Positions 9,509-17,306 of a stretch of DNA of 64,000 bases are shown piece by piece. Numbering within the stretch: position 1 is the first letter of the stretch; each line of letters opens with the position of its first letter. This DNA comes from Pseudarthrobacter sulfonivorans (lineage in GTDB: Bacteria > Actinomycetota > Actinomycetes > Actinomycetales > Micrococcaceae). The stretch lies in NCBI RefSeq assembly GCF_014712225.1, contig NZ_JACXBW010000006.1:124001-188000 (forward strand), given 5' to 3'. The position numbers and the translations under genes were made by a program. A model generated the notes under the pieces. That model saw only the letters and a list, made by a program, of their open reading frames with translations, was not told the origin of the DNA and made no database searches.

Positions 9509-10180
9509 ATGATTGCAGCCACTCCCCCGGGACAATCGGCCCCGGCGTCGGAACCGCCAGGCACGCTCCTGCTCCTGGTGCGGCACGGTGAGACGCCCAC
9601 CACCGGCATGGTGCTGCCTGGCCGGGCCCCCGGCCTGCATCTGTCCGACCGGGGCCGCGATCAGGCGGAACGCGTGGCGGAACGCCTCGCCGGCCTCCCC
9701 ATTGACGGCCTCTACTCCTCGCCGCTGGAACGCGCCTGCGAGACGGCCGCGCCGACAGCCGCCCGCAGCGGGCTGGAAGTGCACGAACACGCCGGCCTCA
9801 TCGAGTGCGACTTCGGCGAGTGGACGGGCGCCGCGCTCGCGGAACTGGTGGGGCTGCCGCAGTGGCAGACCGTCCAGCACAGCCCCTCGGCGTTCCGCTT
9901 CCCTGACGGGGAGAGCTTCGTGCAGATGCAGGCCCGCATGGTGGGAACGCTTGAGGCGCTGTGCACCGCCCACCCGGGGGGCGCCGTCGTATGTTTTTCC
10001 CACGCCGACCCCATCAAGGCGGCCCTCGCCCACGCGCTGGGCACGCACCTGGACCTGTTCCAGCGGATTCTCATCAGCCCCGGCTCCGTGTCGGCCATCT
10101 CCTGCATGGAGGGCAGGGCACCGGCGGTGCTGATGGTGAATTCCACCGCGGAACCGCTGAGTGGGCTGAGGGTGCCGTGA
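9509..10180 (+). CDS. Histidine phosphatase family protein (MSMEG_4193-like)
   Basis: This 223-residue cytosolic protein is of the phosphoglycerate-mutase-like histidine phosphatase superfamily. The catalytic RHG motif is at 25-27 (LLLVRHGETP), the second histidine is in CFSHADPIKA, and LYSSPLERACETA and ECDFGEWTG are conserved. It resembles the actinobacterial MSMEG_4193 subfamily. The SCO1664-family gene follows after 31 bases, the same pairing found in other actinobacteria. The substrate is unknown. Confidence 0.9.
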   Translation: MIAATPPGQSAPASEPPGTLLLLVRHGETPTTGMVLPGRAPGLHLSDRGRDQAERVAERLAGLPIDGLYSSPLERACETAAPTAARSGLEVHEHAGLIECDFGEWTGAALAELVGLPQWQTVQHSPSAFRFPDGESFVQMQARMVGTLEALCTAHPGGAVVCFSHADPIKAALAHALGTHLDLFQRILISPGSVSAISCMEGRAPAVLMVNSTAEPLSGLRVP

Positions 10181-10211
10181 ACGCGGGACCGACGGCGAAA
10201 AGGGGCGGCCG

Positions 10212-10913
10212 GTGCCCGGCAGGGAGCTGACGCTGCTGAGCGAAGGCCGGGTGGAGCTCCTCGGGCGTATCCTCCGCAGCAGCAACGAGACGTTCCTGGT
10301 CCGGGTCTCCAGCGGGGCCGACTCCGCACAGGCGGTCTACAAGCCTGAAGCCGGCGAACGCCCGCTCTCCGATTTCGAGCCCGGGCTCTTCCGCCGGGAA
10401 CGCGCGGCCTACCTGCTCAGTGAGTACCTGGCATGGGGGCTGGTGCCGGCGACGGTGATCCGCGAGGACGCCCCGCTGGGCGTCGGTTCGCTGCAGTGGT
10501 TCGTCGACTGCGACTTCCGTGAGCACTACTTCACCCTGTACGCCGACGCACCCGAGACCCACCGTTCCCTGTCCCGGATCGCCCTGTTCGACTACGTCAC
10601 CAACAACACGGACCGGAAGAGCGGGCACGTGCTGCGCGGCGACGACGGGCGGATCTGGGGCATCGATCACGGGCTGTGCTTCTCCGCGCCCTTCAAGCTG
10701 CGGACCGTCATCTGGGACTTCGCGGGAGAACCGATCCCCGGCGCCCTGCTCGAGGACATCATCCCGCTCGCCGAGGCCGTACCTGCCGAGGTGGCCGAAC
10801 TCCTCGACGACGCCGAAGTTGCAGCACTCCAGCGCCGGGTCCGGCGGGTACTGCATGACGGCGTGCTGCCGGTGGACCGTACTGGCATGCGGTACCCGTG
10901 GCCCCTGGTGTGA
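10212..10913 (+). CDS. SCO1664 family protein (kinase-like fold)
   Basis: This 233-residue protein starts at a GTG preceded by AAAAGGGG. It matches the actinobacterial SCO1664 family: ELLGRILRSSNETFLVRV near the N-terminus, YKPEAGERPLSDFEPGLFRRERAAYLLSEYL, then FDYVTNNTDRKSGHVL and WGIDHGLCF, resembling phosphatidylinositol-kinase-like catalytic and metal-binding segments. The biochemical function is not established. In many actinobacteria a DUF3090 gene stands between the phosphatase and this gene; here there is no room for one. Confidence 0.87.
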   Translation: MPGRELTLLSEGRVELLGRILRSSNETFLVRVSSGADSAQAVYKPEAGERPLSDFEPGLFRRERAAYLLSEYLAWGLVPATVIREDAPLGVGSLQWFVDCDFREHYFTLYADAPETHRSLSRIALFDYVTNNTDRKSGHVLRGDDGRIWGIDHGLCFSAPFKLRTVIWDFAGEPIPGALLEDIIPLAEAVPAEVAELLDDAEVAALQRRVRRVLHDGVLPVDRTGMRYPWPLV

Positions 10914-10997
10914 GGGGCGGTTCCGCGATCGGAGAATGACGAACCGAATGCTAAGGTTGCTTATTATTTGGGGAGTACTGAACGGAAGGTAGGACGC

Positions 10998-11843
10998 GTG
11001 GCGCCCGAAGACAGGCACGCGCCTCAGGGCGGCGTAGAAGGCGAAGTGCAACACGACCGCTTCGTCGGCGGGAATGACCTTACACGCTGGGACACCCGGC
11101 TCGGCCAGTTCCTGGCCTTCGTCGTCGGGCGGGCCAGCCGTATTCTCGGCCCGCACGCGGCGCTGATTCTGACGCTGGCCGTTGGGGCGGCACTGGCTGT
11201 GACACTCACCGCGGTATTCGCGCAGGTCTACGAAGCCGTGGTCGAAGCCGACGGTGTCGCCGGCTTGGACCATCCGGTGCTGGATACTGCCAAGACTCTT
11301 CGGTCCCCCGCCTTGAATATCATCACGACGGCTTATACCGATGTTGGCGGAACCATCGGCATGCCGCTCCTCGCGCTGGCCGTCATGGCAACGTTGGCTG
11401 TCCGACGCCGGTCGTGGACCCCTGTGATCCTTATCGTCATTGCCGGCGCCGGGTCATTGCTCATGACCATCGCGGGCAAGTCGCTCATCGGGAGGACCCG
11501 GCCCCCGCTGGTCGACGCCGTTCCGCCTTACGAGTACTCGGCATCCTTTCCTAGCGGTCATTCTTTGAACTCTGTGGTCATCGCCGGGATCGTTGCCTAC
11601 CTGATCATCCTGCGGCTTAAGTCGCCGCATGCCAGGATTATCACAGCGATCCTGGCAGCGCTCTTTGCCTTGACCATCGGTTTGAGCCGGGTATATCTGG
11701 GCCACCACTGGCTCACAGACGTCCTCGCCGCGTGGGCACTCGGGGCGGCCTGGCTAGCGTTGGTGATCACAGCGCACAGACTCTACCTCACCGCCCGCAC
11801 CCGCCGCGCGGGTGCGGCTGCAAGCGAACTCGCCCCCAGGTAG
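10998..11843 (+). CDS. PAP2 family membrane phosphatase
   Basis: This 281-residue integral membrane protein carries the three phosphatidic acid phosphatase type 2 motifs: KSLIGRTRPP, PSGHSLNS and SRVYLGHHWLTD, with the catalytic histidine in the last. About six hydrophobic segments are visible. Likely substrates are lipid phosphates or undecaprenyl pyrophosphate. The GTG at 10998 is preferred because GGAAGGTAGGA lies just upstream; a TTG at 10968 would add ten residues that read like leader sequence. It is convergent with the cyclodeaminase-like gene. The short upstream segment contains TAAGGTTGCTT, which recurs upstream of the DUF2188 gene. Confidence 0.9.
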   Translation: MAPEDRHAPQGGVEGEVQHDRFVGGNDLTRWDTRLGQFLAFVVGRASRILGPHAALILTLAVGAALAVTLTAVFAQVYEAVVEADGVAGLDHPVLDTAKTLRSPALNIITTAYTDVGGTIGMPLLALAVMATLAVRRRSWTPVILIVIAGAGSLLMTIAGKSLIGRTRPPLVDAVPPYEYSASFPSGHSLNSVVIAGIVAYLIILRLKSPHARIITAILAALFALTIGLSRVYLGHHWLTDVLAAWALGAAWLALVITAHRLYLTARTRRAGAAASELAPR

Positions 11844-11875
11844 CCTCGCTGTACTCCGCCTGAAGAAACCACCGT

Positions 11876-12535
11876 TCACCCGGCGTCGGTCGGGGCGGCG
11901 CGGTGATCTATCCGCGTGGTGAGTGTGTCGATCCGCTCAAGGGCGCCGTTGAGCCTCTCGACGGTTTCCCACAGCGCCGGGTGCTGGTCCCTGACCTCTT
12001 CGAGGGTGGCGCCCGCGGACGTGAGTGCGCCGAGATCGAAACTCACGTTGGTGCGCGCCCCGGTGACCGCTGCCCTGAGGGCACCGAACGCGACGACGAT
12101 GTCCGCTATGAGCGCCGGGTTGCCGTGGGCCGCAAGCCAGCCCAAATCTCCGATGGCAGCAATGCCCTGATCGCCGAGCACGGCGGATGCCTTGGCCGCA
12201 TCGATGGATGCCCGGTGGATGGCGTCCTCGCGCTCCGGTCCATGCTCCAGGCGGAACGCGGCGCCGAAGGCCTTGGATGCCGAGGCGTCATCATCGGCAA
12301 GGCGAAGCGCGGCCTCGCGGAGCGAACGCGCCCGCTCATGGATAGCGGCGAGTTCCGTACGCTGGTGCGGGCCAGGTTCGGTGTAGCCGGCAACCATCGA
12401 GGTCAGTGACGCGGCGATGGCGAGCATGACTCCCGTCCCCGCGCCACCGCCAGGCGAACCGTTCGACTCCGCCAACGCCCGCGTCCAATCCGCCACCGTC
12501 GAACGTTGAGTAGTGACAGCTTCAGCATCATCCAT
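11876..12535 (-). CDS. Cyclodeaminase/cyclohydrolase family protein (FTCD-C-like)
   Basis: This protein of about 219 residues begins at the ATG at 12535 (VTTQRSTVADWTRALAESNGSPGGGAGTG). The Gly-rich SPGGGAG segment and the all-helical pattern ending in LEEVRDQ...ALERIDTLTTRID fit the formiminotransferase cyclodeaminase C-terminal family, in which enzymes act on one-carbon-substituted tetrahydrofolate. Stand-alone copies are frequent in actinobacteria and substrate assignment is uncertain. A TTG ten codons upstream is possible but has no better ribosome site. It lies downstream of the ZIP gene with a short gap and could be co-transcribed. Confidence 0.8.
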   Translation of the reverse strand: MDDAEAVTTQRSTVADWTRALAESNGSPGGGAGTGVMLAIAASLTSMVAGYTEPGPHQRTELAAIHERARSLREAALRLADDDASASKAFGAAFRLEHGPEREDAIHRASIDAAKASAVLGDQGIAAIGDLGWLAAHGNPALIADIVVAFGALRAAVTGARTNVSFDLGALTSAGATLEEVRDQHPALWETVERLNGALERIDTLTTRIDHRAAPTDAG

Positions 12536-12561
12536 GACACCAGTCTGCCTGCTTCGTGAGC

Positions 12562-13317
12562 TCAACCGCCCACGTGGTGGATCGTAAGGGCGGTCAGGAA
12601 GCCCACGGAGGCCGTGAACCCGGTCAGGTTGTGATGTTCTTCGAAGGCTTCGGGGATCATGGTGTCCGCGAGCATGGCCAGGATTCCCCCGGCGGCGACG
12701 GCGGTAATGAACGCGACAACTTCACCGGAGGCGTTTTCCAGCGCTGTGAAACCGAGCAGCGAGGCCAGCCCGGAGAAAACGGCGATGCCGGTCCACGTCC
12801 CGAAGACGTAGGCCGGACTCCTGCCCGCTTTCTTCATCCCGGCGGTGCTGGACAGGCCCTCGGGGACATTTGAAATAAAGACGGCGGCGAGCATCGCCGG
12901 GCTGACCGTCCCGGACACCACCAGGCCAAGGCCGAGGACCACCGATTCGGGGATCCCGTCTATCAGCGCACCGACCGCGATGGCCGTGCCGCTGCCGGGT
13001 GATTCCTGCTCGGTCGGCTGCCGCCCACCGGACCGTTTGCGGTGCTTCGCCCCGGCCCGGGAAAGCAGGACGTTGGAGCCGACAAAAATCAGCGCACCGG
13101 CCAGGAATCCGCCCACAGTCGGCAGCAGTCCGCCCCCTTCAACAGCGTCATCGACCAGTTCGAAGGCGAGGGCGGAGATCAACACCCCGGCTCCGAACGC
13201 CATCACGGTGGATACCAGCTTTGAGGGGATCTTCCACAGCCAGGCGACACCGGCGCCAATGACCAGGGCGCCACCGGCAACCGTCCCCCACATGAGCGCC
13301 TGGAACCACATCGGCAT
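12562..13317 (-). CDS. ZIP family divalent metal transporter
   Basis: This 251-residue multi-pass membrane protein shows ZIP-family metal-pathway signatures DGIPES in one helix and SNVPEGLSS in the next, plus a C-terminal EAFEEHHNLTG. Eight hydrophobic segments can be counted with a basic loop (AKHRKRSGGRQPTEQE) between helices 3 and 4. It likely imports zinc, iron or manganese. The ATG at 13317 is preceded by GAAGGGGAG at good spacing. Confidence 0.88.
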   Translation of the reverse strand: MPMWFQALMWGTVAGGALVIGAGVAWLWKIPSKLVSTVMAFGAGVLISALAFELVDDAVEGGGLLPTVGGFLAGALIFVGSNVLLSRAGAKHRKRSGGRQPTEQESPGSGTAIAVGALIDGIPESVVLGLGLVVSGTVSPAMLAAVFISNVPEGLSSTAGMKKAGRSPAYVFGTWTGIAVFSGLASLLGFTALENASGEVVAFITAVAAGGILAMLADTMIPEAFEEHHNLTGFTASVGFLTALTIHHVGG

Positions 13318-13423
13318 GATTTCTCCCCTTCAACTGCTGGCAATGCTATTAACAGTGCCTCACGCCGGCGCCGAACCCGGGATGGTGGGGCTGGCGGAGG
13401 GCATTTTGTGCAAGGCTGGTTGC

Positions 13424-13846
13424 ATGGATCTGGAGGTGTCGCCCGCGCTCACCATTCCCGCAACGGAGCTGGGCTGGCGGTTCTCGCGCTCGTCGGGCCC
13501 GGGCGGCCAGCACGTCAACACCACGGACAGCCGTGTGGAGCTCTCGTGGAACGTCAGGGATTCGGCGGCGCTCTCGGAAGGCCAGCGGCTGATGCTGCTC
13601 ACGCGCCTCGGACCACGCCTGATCGCCGGGGTGATCACCGTGACCGCTTCCGAGCAGCGTTCCCAGCTGCGCAACCGCGAGATCGCGCTGGCCAAGCTGG
13701 CCGACCTTGTGAGGGTGGCCCTTGCGCCGGAAGGTCCCCGCCGCCGGCCGACCAAACCCACCCGTGGGTCCAAACACCGGCACCTCGCCGCCAAGCAACA
13801 GCGGTCAGCTACGAAACAACAACGACGGCGGCCCAGCGCCGAGTAG
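13424..13846 (+). CDS. arfB: ArfB/YaeJ-type ribosome rescue factor (peptidyl-tRNA hydrolase domain)
   Basis: This 140-residue protein has the GGQ peptide-release motif (27-29, SSGPGGQHVN), the release-factor core VELSWNVRDS...SEQRSQLRNREIALAKL, and a strongly basic C-terminal tail (RRRPTKPTRGSKHRHLAAKQQR) that in ArfB enters the empty mRNA channel of stalled ribosomes. Length equals E. coli ArfB. The ATG at 13424 is chosen because the same frame continues upstream into the ZIP gene without family similarity. Its 3' end abuts a decayed transporter fragment on the opposite strand. Confidence 0.88.
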   Translation: MDLEVSPALTIPATELGWRFSRSSGPGGQHVNTTDSRVELSWNVRDSAALSEGQRLMLLTRLGPRLIAGVITVTASEQRSQLRNREIALAKLADLVRVALAPEGPRRRPTKPTRGSKHRHLAAKQQRSATKQQRRRPSAE

Positions 13847-13857
13847 CGCGGGTTTCA

Positions 13858-14010
13858 CACCGCTGCGGCTGCTCCGCCGGGCCACGGAGCCCACGGCAAA
13901 AGCGGCGCCGTAGACGAAGAAGTCGTAGTACTCGAGCGCGCTGCCGAGGAGTGCGGCGGTGGCCGCACTCCGGGCGTCATCGCCGGCGGCGATGTTGTGC
14001 TGCTTGTCAT
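13858..14010 (-). pseudogene. 5' remnant of an MHS-family MFS transporter
   Basis: An ATG at 14010 with a strong AAGGGAG ribosome site eight bases upstream opens a frame that soon loses meaning. One frame over, the same DNA encodes ATAALLGSALEYYDFFVYG, the characteristic first transmembrane segment of metabolite:H+ symporter (MHS) proteins. This indicates a frameshift within the first 15 codons and loss of everything after about 45 codons. What remains stops at the 3' end of arfB. Confidence 0.65.
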
Positions 14011-14277
14011 GTGTTTCTCCCTTGAAACAGGCTCATTGGTCAGACTGTGATCTAGGCCACTGTCTCTGTATTCAGGGTGACGGGTGTGGCGCCGGGGACA
14101 GTGTTCCAATCTGAAACAGCCCCTGTCGCCGCGAAGGGACGGACACGGCTTCGGCGATCTTGAGCCAACCTTTCGCCTAGCTAGGCCGATTGCTGATTCT
14201 TTTGCTGCAGGATCGAGGAAGCCTCCGCGGGCTTCCGCTGAACGGGAACCCGCCGAATGAGAGTAGGGTGAAATGCG

Positions 14278-14520
14278 ATGACACAGGATGATCCGCCGTC
14301 AGGAGTCGCCGACGAAAACGAGTCAGACCCGGCAATGGCTGCCTTGGTTATCCGCACGTGGAACGAGCCGGACCAGGCGCCGGGCTTCCGCGCCAGGCTG
14401 ACCTACAGCCAAGCACCGGACGAAGATCCGCGCACTATCTCCACTGCTGATCCGGATGAGGTCCTGAGGCTGGTCCGCCAGTGGCTTAACGCCCGGTCGG
14501 CGCCCCCGCGCGATCTCTGA
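14278..14520 (+). CDS. Small conserved hypothetical protein
   Basis: This 80-residue acidic protein (PAMAALVIRTWNEPDQAPGFRARLTY...STADPDEVLRLVRQWLNA) has no recognised domain. It has the pattern of short alpha/beta actinobacterial proteins with a VIRxW strand and a terminal amphipathic helix. AGGGTGAAA precedes the start. It is convergent with the small BTAD regulator. No membrane segment or signal is present. Confidence 0.6.
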   Translation: MTQDDPPSGVADENESDPAMAALVIRTWNEPDQAPGFRARLTYSQAPDEDPRTISTADPDEVLRLVRQWLNARSAPPRDL

Positions 14521-14540
14521 ATTCGTATGGCGGCTGGCCG

Positions 14541-15245
14541 TCACGACATCTCCGAGACAAGTTGCCGCATGGCCCCCGACGGCACCAGACCCATGTCCGC
14601 TTTCAGTTTCGTCTCGTATTTGTAGAAGGCGCGAAGCGCGGCAGCATTGTTGCCGCGCTGCCGTTCAGCCTCGATGAGGAGGCCAACGGCGCTTTCGTAG
14701 AGCGGTTCGACTTCCAAAGCCGCCTCCGCGGCCTCGAGGGCGGACTCATAATCACGCCGTACCAGCGACTCGCGGGCAATGATGTGGTACGCATGGAGCC
14801 GGTCCTGCTGCAACCTGCTCTGTTCAAAGAGCACCCAATCGTCGTACCAGCCCGGGAGTAGCTCGGAGTTCCGCAGCTGCTGGAGGCACGAAGAGACGTT
14901 TCCATTAAGGCCGGCCCGGCTCAGCTCCCGGATTTGGTCCCGGAGCCGGTGCAGGTCCACATCAACACCTTCGCTGAGGGACAGCATGGGCCCGTTGTTG
15001 ACCAGCAGGCCGGGAACCTGCCGGCAAATGAGGTGCAGGGCAACGCGAAGGCTTTCGAGCGCCCTGGACTCGGGGGTCTCCGGCCAGAGCAGTCCAACAA
15101 GGTAGCTCCTGGTCCGGGGCCCGTTGATTGCCAGCGCTGTGATGAGCCGTTGTTGCCGCACTGCGACATGTAAGACGTCGGCGTCCCGGCGCAGCTGCCA
15201 CGACTGAAGCAGTCTCAACTCAAAACCATAGTCGCCATTGCCCAT
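14541..15245 (-). CDS. Small BTAD (SARP-like) transcriptional regulator
   Basis: This 234-residue protein consists of an N-terminal OmpR-type winged helix (VAVRQQRLITALAINGPRTRSYLVGLLWPETPESRALESLRVALHLI) and a bacterial transcriptional activation domain (YDDWVLFEQSRLQQDRLHAYHIIARESLVRRDYESALEAAEAALEVEPLYESAVGLLIEAERQRGN). It has no ATPase module, so it resembles small SARP-type activators. The ATG at 15245 is preferred over a TTG at 15269. It is divergent from the DRGH endonuclease gene, and the 124-bp spacer holds a tandem TAAC heptad pair with 11-bp spacing, the type of site SARPs bind. Confidence 0.82.
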   Translation of the reverse strand: MGNGDYGFELRLLQSWQLRRDADVLHVAVRQQRLITALAINGPRTRSYLVGLLWPETPESRALESLRVALHLICRQVPGLLVNNGPMLSLSEGVDVDLHRLRDQIRELSRAGLNGNVSSCLQQLRNSELLPGWYDDWVLFEQSRLQQDRLHAYHIIARESLVRRDYESALEAAEAALEVEPLYESAVGLLIEAERQRGNNAAALRAFYKYETKLKADMGLVPSGAMRQLVSEMS

Positions 15246-15332
15246 GGGTACCCCCGAAAGATGTATCAACCACTTTCCGCAGTCCGGAGCGGGCTGTCAA
15301 TGGCAGCCCCCTTCTGTCGGATTTATGACCTG

Positions 15333-15350
15333 TAACACCTCAGTAACGGC
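15333..15350 (+). promoter_or_regulatory. Tandem heptad TAACACC-N4-TAACGGC, candidate BTAD/SARP site
   Basis: Two heptads start 11 bases apart, one helical turn. A TAGGGT that can serve as a -10 element follows after 7 bases and the endonuclease ATG is 19 bases downstream of the second heptad. SARP activators bind direct heptad repeats with an 11-bp period next to the -10 element. The same arrangement occurs at 32710 and 37706. Confidence 0.55.
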
Positions 15351-15369
15351 GTGCAACTAGGGTGACCCA

Positions 15370-16209
15370 ATGACAACTGACACATCCAATGAGGCCGCGG
15401 CGGGGACCATGGGTTACTCCGCCGAGTTTTTGGGGCAGCCGGTCGCCCCGCCAACCATCAACGATGCCTTGCTGGATGACGCCGTCCGACTCGACGGCTC
15501 GGAGATCATCCCTTACACACACTTCTCCCTGGCGCTCAGCAAGTCCAGGCGGTTCGCCCGCTGGGTCGCCTGGAACATCGACGGCGGGACCCTCAAGAAG
15601 ATCAACCGCAGCGGCATCCCTTTCGTCAAGGACCCGAGAATTCCGGCCGACTTCCAAAACGGTGACGAGTTGTACAACGCCAACCGCCTCGACCGGGGGC
15701 ATCTTGCCCGCCGGGCAGATTTGTTGTGGGGGCCCTTACCCGAGGCGAAGAGGGCAAACACGGACTCGTTCTTCTTCACGAACATCACACCGCAGATGGA
15801 TGACTTTAACCAAAGCAGCAAGGATGGGGTGTGGGGGCGGCTCGAAGACGCGGTCTTCGCCGACGTTGATGTCCAAGACCTGAAGGTGAGCGCGTTCGGC
15901 GGACCCGTTTTCCACGATGATGACCGTGTGTACCGGGGCACACGGCTGCCCCGGGAGTACTGGAAGGTCCTCGCCTACGTGGAGCAGGGACAGTTCAAGA
16001 GCCATGCATTCCTGCTCACCCAGAACCTGAATGCGTTGGAAGCGATCGACCTCGACGAGTTCCGCACCTTTCAGATCACCATGGCCGAGCTGGAGGAGCG
16101 CACCCACCTGCAGTTCGCGGACGCGTTGCACACCGCTGACGCCTTCCGGGCAGCCTCAACCAGCGGGGACCGGGAACCGCTCAACAGTGTCGGAGACATC
16201 CGGTGGTGA
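15370..16209 (+). CDS. DNA/RNA non-specific endonuclease (DRGH family)
   Basis: This 279-residue protein has the beta-beta-alpha-metal nuclease motif DRGH at 108-111 (NRLDRGHLARRAD) and downstream FFFTNITPQMDDFNQ, which supplies the Asn metal ligand in the NucA/Serratia nuclease family. No signal peptide is seen, unlike many secreted relatives, so it may act in the cytoplasm or leave by a non-classical route. Its promoter region carries the tandem heptad repeats and it is divergent from a BTAD regulator. Confidence 0.88.
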   Translation: MTTDTSNEAAAGTMGYSAEFLGQPVAPPTINDALLDDAVRLDGSEIIPYTHFSLALSKSRRFARWVAWNIDGGTLKKINRSGIPFVKDPRIPADFQNGDELYNANRLDRGHLARRADLLWGPLPEAKRANTDSFFFTNITPQMDDFNQSSKDGVWGRLEDAVFADVDVQDLKVSAFGGPVFHDDDRVYRGTRLPREYWKVLAYVEQGQFKSHAFLLTQNLNALEAIDLDEFRTFQITMAELEERTHLQFADALHTADAFRAASTSGDREPLNSVGDIRW

Positions 16210-16256
16210 GCGCTCAGTTCCAGGGCCGGAACCGGTACATGGCCCCATAGTTGGAC

Positions 16257-16281
16257 GGCACGCGGACAAGTCCCGCGTGCC
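16257..16281 (+). terminator. Hairpin downstream of the endonuclease gene
   Basis: Perfect 9-base arms GGCACGCGG and CCGCGTGCC flank a 7-base loop 47 bases after the endonuclease stop. There is no T-run, as in many actinobacterial terminators. Confidence 0.5.
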
Positions 16282-16509
16282 CTCGGCGGGAGCCAGGATT
16301 GCCGGCTTCTGTGAGACGGGGCGGCACCCTTCACTGTGATTTCCAGAAGCTGACCGGCCTTTAGCCCCGCGCTCCTGGTCCTCTGGATAGAGCTGCGGCT
16401 CCCCCGCCCGGGACTTTGATCGCTGCTGCCCGTCTGGATCCTCTGCCGGTCGTCGATGGCCATGCATTTGAAAAGTAAGGTTGCTTTCTATTAGGGTTGG
16501 GATCAGCTT

Positions 16510-16584
16510 CTCCGCATGTCCCCCATCATGCGGAGCCAGCGCTTAGGAGGACCCCGCATAACGTGACTCGTGCTGCGGGGTTTT
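16510..16584 (+). promoter_or_regulatory. Leader with two successive hairpins upstream of the DUF2188 gene
   Basis: The first hairpin has perfect 9-base arms CTCCGCATG (16510-16518) and CATGCGGAG (16527-16535). The second has arms CCCCGCA (16552-16558) and TGCGGGG (16574-16580) directly followed by TTTT, which is an intrinsic terminator shape. An AGGAGG lies between them. Both lie between a likely promoter around 16470-16495 and the gene start at 16640, so an attenuation-like leader is possible. The second may instead simply insulate the gene from upstream transcription. Confidence 0.5.
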
Positions 16585-16639
16585 CCGCTGTCTGCACCAT
16601 TCGTATATTGACGCAGTTCCATCAGAGAGGGAGATTTCA

Positions 16640-16867
16640 ATGGCCCAGGGTGATATCGAGACGTACTACGAAGACGGCGCATGGAAGAACAAGCGCGAAG
16701 GAACGTCCCGGGCCTTCGGCGCCGGCTACGGCACCAAGGATGAGGCGGTTGCCGCCGGCCGGGATGCGGCAAAGGCTGACGGCGTGGAGCACATCATCAA
16801 GAACCAGGCTGGCCGGATCGGTGAAAAGGACAGCCACGGCAACGACCCCCGGAACGTTCCGGGCTAG
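16640..16867 (+). CDS. DUF2188 family small protein
   Basis: This 75-residue protein (GDIETYYEDGAWKNKREG...GTKDEAVAAGRDAAKADGVEHIIKNQAGRIGEKDSHGNDP) fits DUF2188: a short beta-meander followed by the DEAVAAGRDAA helix and a HIIKNQxGRIxEKDSYG-like strand. Function is unknown; family members are common in soil bacteria and are often linked to general stress. GAGAGGGAG precedes the start. The upstream leader has two hairpins and the TAAGGTTGCTT element shared with the PAP2 gene. Confidence 0.82.
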   Translation: MAQGDIETYYEDGAWKNKREGTSRAFGAGYGTKDEAVAAGRDAAKADGVEHIIKNQAGRIGEKDSHGNDPRNVPG

Positions 16868-16931
16868 GAAGTCTTTTCGCTGATTCAGTGCATGGAACCC
16901 CGGGGCTTGGCGCACGGGAGGCAGAGCCGGA

Positions 16932-17102
16932 ATGCTCGAGCTCGACGCCTACATCCACGGATTGCTTCCGGTTAGCGGGATGGATGCCAGGTTGCTTGCG
17001 GCGACCGTTGAGGAGTTCAACACGAACACCTACGTTAGGCGTGCCTCAAAGTCGTATGATCCTGTGTTCTTTCGCTCCTACAATGCGGCATGTGAAAACT
17101 GA
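16932..17102 (+). CDS. Possible small protein, unrecognised
   Basis: This is a 56-codon frame (LELDAYIHGLLPVSGMDARLLAATVEEFN...) with GGGAGG ten bases upstream of the ATG. It has balanced composition and a predicted helical start, but I recognise no family. It lies immediately before the ANTAR-like ORF inside a decayed region, so it may be a remnant. Confidence 0.3.
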   Translation: MLELDAYIHGLLPVSGMDARLLAATVEEFNTNTYVRRASKSYDPVFFRSYNAACEN

Positions 17103-17123
17103 GGAGCAGAACGAGGACTTTCA

Positions 17124-17306
17124 GTGACTTCACCAGCTGCGGGGACCGGGGACGTTAAGGCCTTCGTGGACGGCATGATCATGACCGAGAGCGCCTGCAC
17201 GCAGGACGAGGCCTTCGCCTTACTGGTGAAGGCCTCCCAGAACCGCAACCAGAAAGTCCACGATGTCACCGCACTGGCGTCGGATCCTAGTTGGCGGGCT
17301 GTCTAA
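17124..17306 (+). CDS. Short ANTAR-domain-like protein, possibly truncated
   Basis: This 60-residue frame begins at a GTG with GAGGA upstream. The segment DGMIMTESACTQDEAFALLVKASQNRNQKVHDV matches the core of ANTAR RNA-binding antiterminator domains (A..GMIM...C..DEAFALL..ASQNRN.K..DV). Normal ANTAR regulators carry a GAF or receiver domain in front; none is present here. It could be a minimal ANTAR protein or the surviving 3' end of a larger gene. Confidence 0.5.
   Translation: MTSPAAGTGDVKAFVDGMIMTESACTQDEAFALLVKASQNRNQKVHDVTALASDPSWRAV

Noticed and set aside
8244..9509. Long plus-strand frame opposite the AAA+ gene (421 codons)
   Set aside because: It is antisense to a conserved AAA+ protein and shows the biased composition of high-GC shadow frames.
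12845..13846. Longer version of the ArfB frame reaching back to 12845
   Set aside because: The extra part is antisense to the ZIP transporter and non-conserved; the ArfB family begins at the ATG at 13424.
16071..16467. Overlapping minus-strand frames between the endonuclease and DUF2188 genes
   Set aside because: They overlap the endonuclease 3' end, change frame and show no recognisable family.
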